DNA of 64,000 nt, taken from positions 1-64,000 of the forward strand of contig JAFMGZ010000011.1 of the NCBI GenBank assembly GCA_017854855.1, given 5' to 3'. Position 1 is the stretch's first letter. Every line of letters starts with the position of its first letter. A model generated the notes under the pieces. It saw nothing but the letters and a program-made list of their open reading frames with translations, did not search any database and was not told the origin of the DNA. This DNA is from Sulfitobacter sp. GTDB lineage: Bacteria > Pseudomonadota > Alphaproteobacteria > Rhodobacterales > Rhodobacteraceae. Below are positions 61,511-64,000 of this stretch, in pieces. The position numbers and the translations under genes are program-made.

Positions 61511-63109
61511 TCAGCCGATGGCGGCTGACTTCACATCATCATCAATGAAGGGCAGGTATTTCTCAAAGTTGTCCGCGAACATCTTGACCAGCTTTTGGGC
61601 CTGACGGTCATAGGCCTCTGGGCTGTCCCATGTGCGGCGCGGGTCCAGCAGGATGTCTGGCACGCCGTCCACCGACACAGGCACTTCAAAGCCAAAGTTG
61701 GCGTCCTTGCGGTAGACAACATCTGCCAGCGTCCCTTCCAATGCCGCTGTCAGCAAGGCGCGGGTCGCTTTGATCGGCATGCGGCTGCCGGTGCCATAGG
61801 CACCACCGGTCCAGCCGGTGTTCACCAGCCAGCATGTCGCACCGTGCTGTGCAATCTTGTCGCGCAGCAGGTTGCCATAGACCTCGGGACGGCGCGGCAT
61901 GAACGGCGCACCAAAACAGGTTGAGAATGTCGGCTCCGGCTCTGTCACACCCCGTTCTGTCCCGGCGACCTTTGAGGTAAAGCCGGACAGGAAGTGGTAC
62001 ATCGCCTGCGCCGGTGTCAGCCGCGAGATGGGGGGCAAAACGCCAAAAGCATCGCAGGTCAGCATGATGATGTTCTTTGGATGCCCGCCGACGGCCTTTT
62101 TTGACGCATTCGAAATATAGTGCAGCGGATAGGCACAACGCATGTTGGCCGTCAGGCTGTCGTCATCGAAATCCAACTCCTTGGTCTCTTCGTCATAGAC
62201 CATGTTTTCGATGACAGTCCCAAACTTGGCGGTCGTGTCATAGATCTCCGGCTCGGCTTCGCGGCTCAGGTTGATCGTCTTGGCATAGCAGCCGCCTTCA
62301 AAGTTAAAGGTGCCGTGGTCGGACCAGCCATGTTCGTCATCGCCAATCAATGTGCGCTGAGGGTCGGCCGACAGGGTCGTCTTGCCGGTGCCGGACAGGC
62401 CAAAGAAGACGGCCGTGTCCACAGGATTGCCCGTCGCGTGGTTGGCAGAGCAATGCATCGGCATGATGCCCTTTTCGGGCAGAAGATAGTTCAGCAGGGT
62501 GAACACGGATTTCTTGTTCTCGCCTGCATATTCAGTGCCACCGATCAGGATCATCTTGCGGTCAAAGTTCATCGCGATGACGGTTTCGGAGCGGCAGTCA
62601 TGTTTTTTGGGATCCGCCAAAAAGCTGGGGCAGTTGATCACGGTGAAATCCGCGATGAAATCATCCAGATCGGCGCGGTCGGGACGGCGCAGCATGTGGC
62701 GGATGAACAGGCCGTGCCATGCCAGCTCTGTCACCATGCGCACGTTGATTGAATGACGCGGGTCCGCGCCGCCAACCAGATCCTGCACGAAATATTCCTT
62801 GCCCTGCATATGGGCAACCATGTCCTCGTAAAGCGCGTCAAAGCCTTCGGGCGACATCTCGGCGTTGTTTTCCCACCAAATGGTATCTGCCACGCTGGCT
62901 GTTTTCACGACATGTTTGTCCTTGGGCGACCGACCCGTGAATTTCCCCGTCGTGACCAGAAACGCGCCGCCGTTGCCCAGACGGCCTTCGCCGCGCTTCA
63001 GCGCCGTCTCGATCAATGCGGGCTCCATCAGGTTATAATAGACATTTCCCAGCCCGTTGATCTGTTGATCCTCAAGGCGGAATTGCGGGTTTACCCGTCC
63101 AAATGTCAT
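61511..63109 (-). CDS. pckA: Phosphoenolpyruvate carboxykinase (ATP)
   Basis: 532 residues from ATG 63109. Converts oxaloacetate to PEP for gluconeogenesis. Motifs: [26 protein letters not shown]-loop GLSGTGKTT (237-245), [17 protein letters not shown] and [17 protein letters not shown]. Divergent from chvI, the typical alphaproteobacterial arrangement. Confidence 0.97.
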   Translation of the reverse strand: MTFGRVNPQFRLEDQQINGLGNVYYNLMEPALIETALKRGEGRLGNGGAFLVTTGKFTGRSPKDKHVVKTASVADTIWWENNAEMSPEGFDALYEDMVAHMQGKEYFVQDLVGGADPRHSINVRMVTELAWHGLFIRHMLRRPDRADLDDFIADFTVINCPSFLADPKKHDCRSETVIAMNFDRKMILIGGTEYAGENKKSVFTLLNYLLPEKGIMPMHCSANHATGNPVDTAVFFGLSGTGKTTLSADPQRTLIGDDEHGWSDHGTFNFEGGCYAKTINLSREAEPEIYDTTAKFGTVIENMVYDEETKELDFDDDSLTANMRCAYPLHYISNASKKAVGGHPKNIIMLTCDAFGVLPPISRLTPAQAMYHFLSGFTSKVAGTERGVTEPEPTFSTCFGAPFMPRRPEVYGNLLRDKIAQHGATCWLVNTGWTGGAYGTGSRMPIKATRALLTAALEGTLADVVYRKDANFGFEVPVSVDGVPDILLDPRRTWDSPEAYDRQAQKLVKMFADNFEKYLPFIDDDVKSAAIG

Positions 63110-63467
63110 GTGGCTTCTCCTGTAAGCGCGCATTTTGAGGCGCAAAGCTGACGTCAGTGGCCGAACTGGCCGCAACCCCAAAGGGTCTGATTGGCCTCTT
63201 AGCACGAGGGTCTGAGAAAAGAACAGATGGCCATGCCCTAGTTAGCGCCATCATGGCAAACTTTGGCTTGATCGAACGCAATCGTCGAAAATCTTTGGCT
63301 CAAAGCAACGGTAAAGTGCGGCAATTTAGCCATTACTAACCAAATTATGGCGAGATTGCGGCCAAAGGATGCGGTGATTCGCACTTAACGATTGATTCGA
63401 GTGCGGAAAATGGTGATCACTATGGGAAAACAAAAAACGTAAATTGAGCAGTACAAGGAAACAGGCA
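63110..63467. other. Divergent promoter region pckA-chvI
   Basis: No gene is evident. It must carry promoters for both pckA (minus) and chvI (plus). An inverted repeat CGCACT/AGTGCG (63380-63385 with 63400-63405) is present about 75 bases before chvI, together with an AAGGAAACAGG ribosome binding region. Confidence 0.5.
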
Positions 63468-64000
63468 ATGTCAAAAATTGCATTGGTGGACGACGACAGG
63501 AACATCCTGACGTCGGTCTCGATGACTCTTGAAGCCGAAGGTTTCGAGGTGGAAACATACAATGACGGTCAGGCCGCATTGGATGCGTTTAACAAAAAGC
63601 TTCCCGATATGGCTGTCTTGGACATCAAGATGCCGCGCATGGACGGGATGGATTTGTTGCAGCGTCTGCGCCAGAAAACCGCGATGCCGGTGATTTTCCT
63701 CACCTCCAAGGATGATGAGATCGACGAGGTTCTGGGCCTGCGTATGGGCGCTGATGATTACGTCAAAAAACCCTTTAGCCAAAGACTGTTGGTCGAACGC
63801 ATCCGCGCTTTGCTGCGCCGTCAGGATGCCGTCGACACCGGCGAAGTTGGCGACACCGAAGAGACCAAGGTGATGGAACGCGGTGATCTGCGGATGGATC
63901 CGCTGCGCCACGCTGTTGCCTGGAAGGGCAAGGACGTGTCACTGACCGTGACAGAATTCCTGTTGCTGCAGGCGCTGGCCCAACGTCCCGGTTTCGTGAA
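63468..64000 (+). CDS. chvI: ChvI-type response regulator (partial at the window end)
   Basis: 177 codons are visible, running off the end. Receiver with acidic Asp8-Asp9, phosphoacceptor Asp52 ([18 protein letters not shown]) and Lys100 (YVKKPF), followed by the beginning of an OmpR-type winged helix ([27 protein letters not shown]). Position beside pckA and the sequence fit ChvI of the ChvG-ChvI acid/envelope-stress system; chvG should follow outside the window. Confidence 0.93.
   Translation, partial: MSKIALVDDDRNILTSVSMTLEAEGFEVETYNDGQAALDAFNKKLPDMAVLDIKMPRMDGMDLLQRLRQKTAMPVIFLTSKDDEIDEVLGLRMGADDYVKKPFSQRLLVERIRALLRRQDAVDTGEVGDTEETKVMERGDLRMDPLRHAVAWKGKDVSLTVTEFLLLQALAQRPGFV

Noticed and set aside
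1-64000. Mobile element, CRISPR array, tRNA or rRNA genes
   Set aside because: I looked for transposase or integrase motifs, regular spaced repeats and tRNA T-loop signatures and found none that hold up; the three-copy 27-bp sequence is too short and dispersed to be an array.

Overview
The window is high-GC, gene-dense DNA from an alphaproteobacterium, almost certainly a Rhodobacteraceae (Roseobacter-group) chromosome. The evidence is the F0 ATP synthase order I-a-c-b'-b, MipZ, the ChvI regulator beside ATP-dependent PEP carboxykinase, a methylsuccinyl-CoA dehydrogenase of the ethylmalonyl-CoA pathway, a benzoyl-CoA epoxidation (box) cluster with BoxR, and the core order folK-rpoZ-rsh-DUF2062-pdxJ-acpS-lepB-rnc-era-DUF1491-recO. 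I see no tRNA, rRNA, CRISPR array, transposase or phage gene.

Positions 1-12200 are a catabolic block for aromatic compounds. The plus strand carries boxB (3' end), a previously hidden 56-residue four-cysteine ORF, boxA, a hotdog thioesterase, boxR and a 3-hydroxyacyl-CoA dehydrogenase C-terminal-domain protein. A terminator separates these from a Tat-exported peptide/nickel-type ABC substrate-binding protein on the minus strand. The minus-strand operon hmgA-fahA-MBL protein-small membrane protein-flavoprotein hydroxylase-DUF2783 follows, with a divergent MarR regulator and a palindromic operator between.

Positions 12200-25000 hold an EamA transporter, mipZ, and the translation/SRP group on the minus strand: ffh (with a structured leader), a GNAT acetyltransferase, chorismate mutase, rpsP, bluB, a 49-residue membrane peptide, rimM, a sulfotransferase-like gene and trmD. 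rplS-rpmE are split from trmD by an oppositely oriented ppk2-DUF465 pair with an FNR-type box upstream. Then come azoR, a LysR regulator, a second EamA transporter and an ArsR regulator.

Positions 25300-36500 hold the F0 ATP synthase operon, a FadR-family regulator, a lipoprotein, smc, a rhodanese, a lytic transglycosylase and cobD-cobC. Positions 36500-46700 hold a degenerate receiver protein under a perfect CtrA-type box, a glutathionyl-hydroquinone reductase, a MalY-type C-S lyase/aminotransferase, three tandem peptide deformylase genes (the third with lost catalytic residues) followed by fmt, and the operon ispH-DUF3429-methyltransferase-rnhA-TRIC channel.

Positions 46800-55600 are the folK-to-recO housekeeping run. 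Positions 55600-64000 hold a META lipoprotein, a TetR regulator, mcd, a TSUP permease, an unusual regulator plus an unrecognised acyltransferase-like gene whose ribosome binding site lies in a 24-bp near-palindrome, pckA and the start of chvI. Short palindromes of the GTAGGG/GTGGAC type and a 27-29 bp sequence present three times are dispersed between genes.
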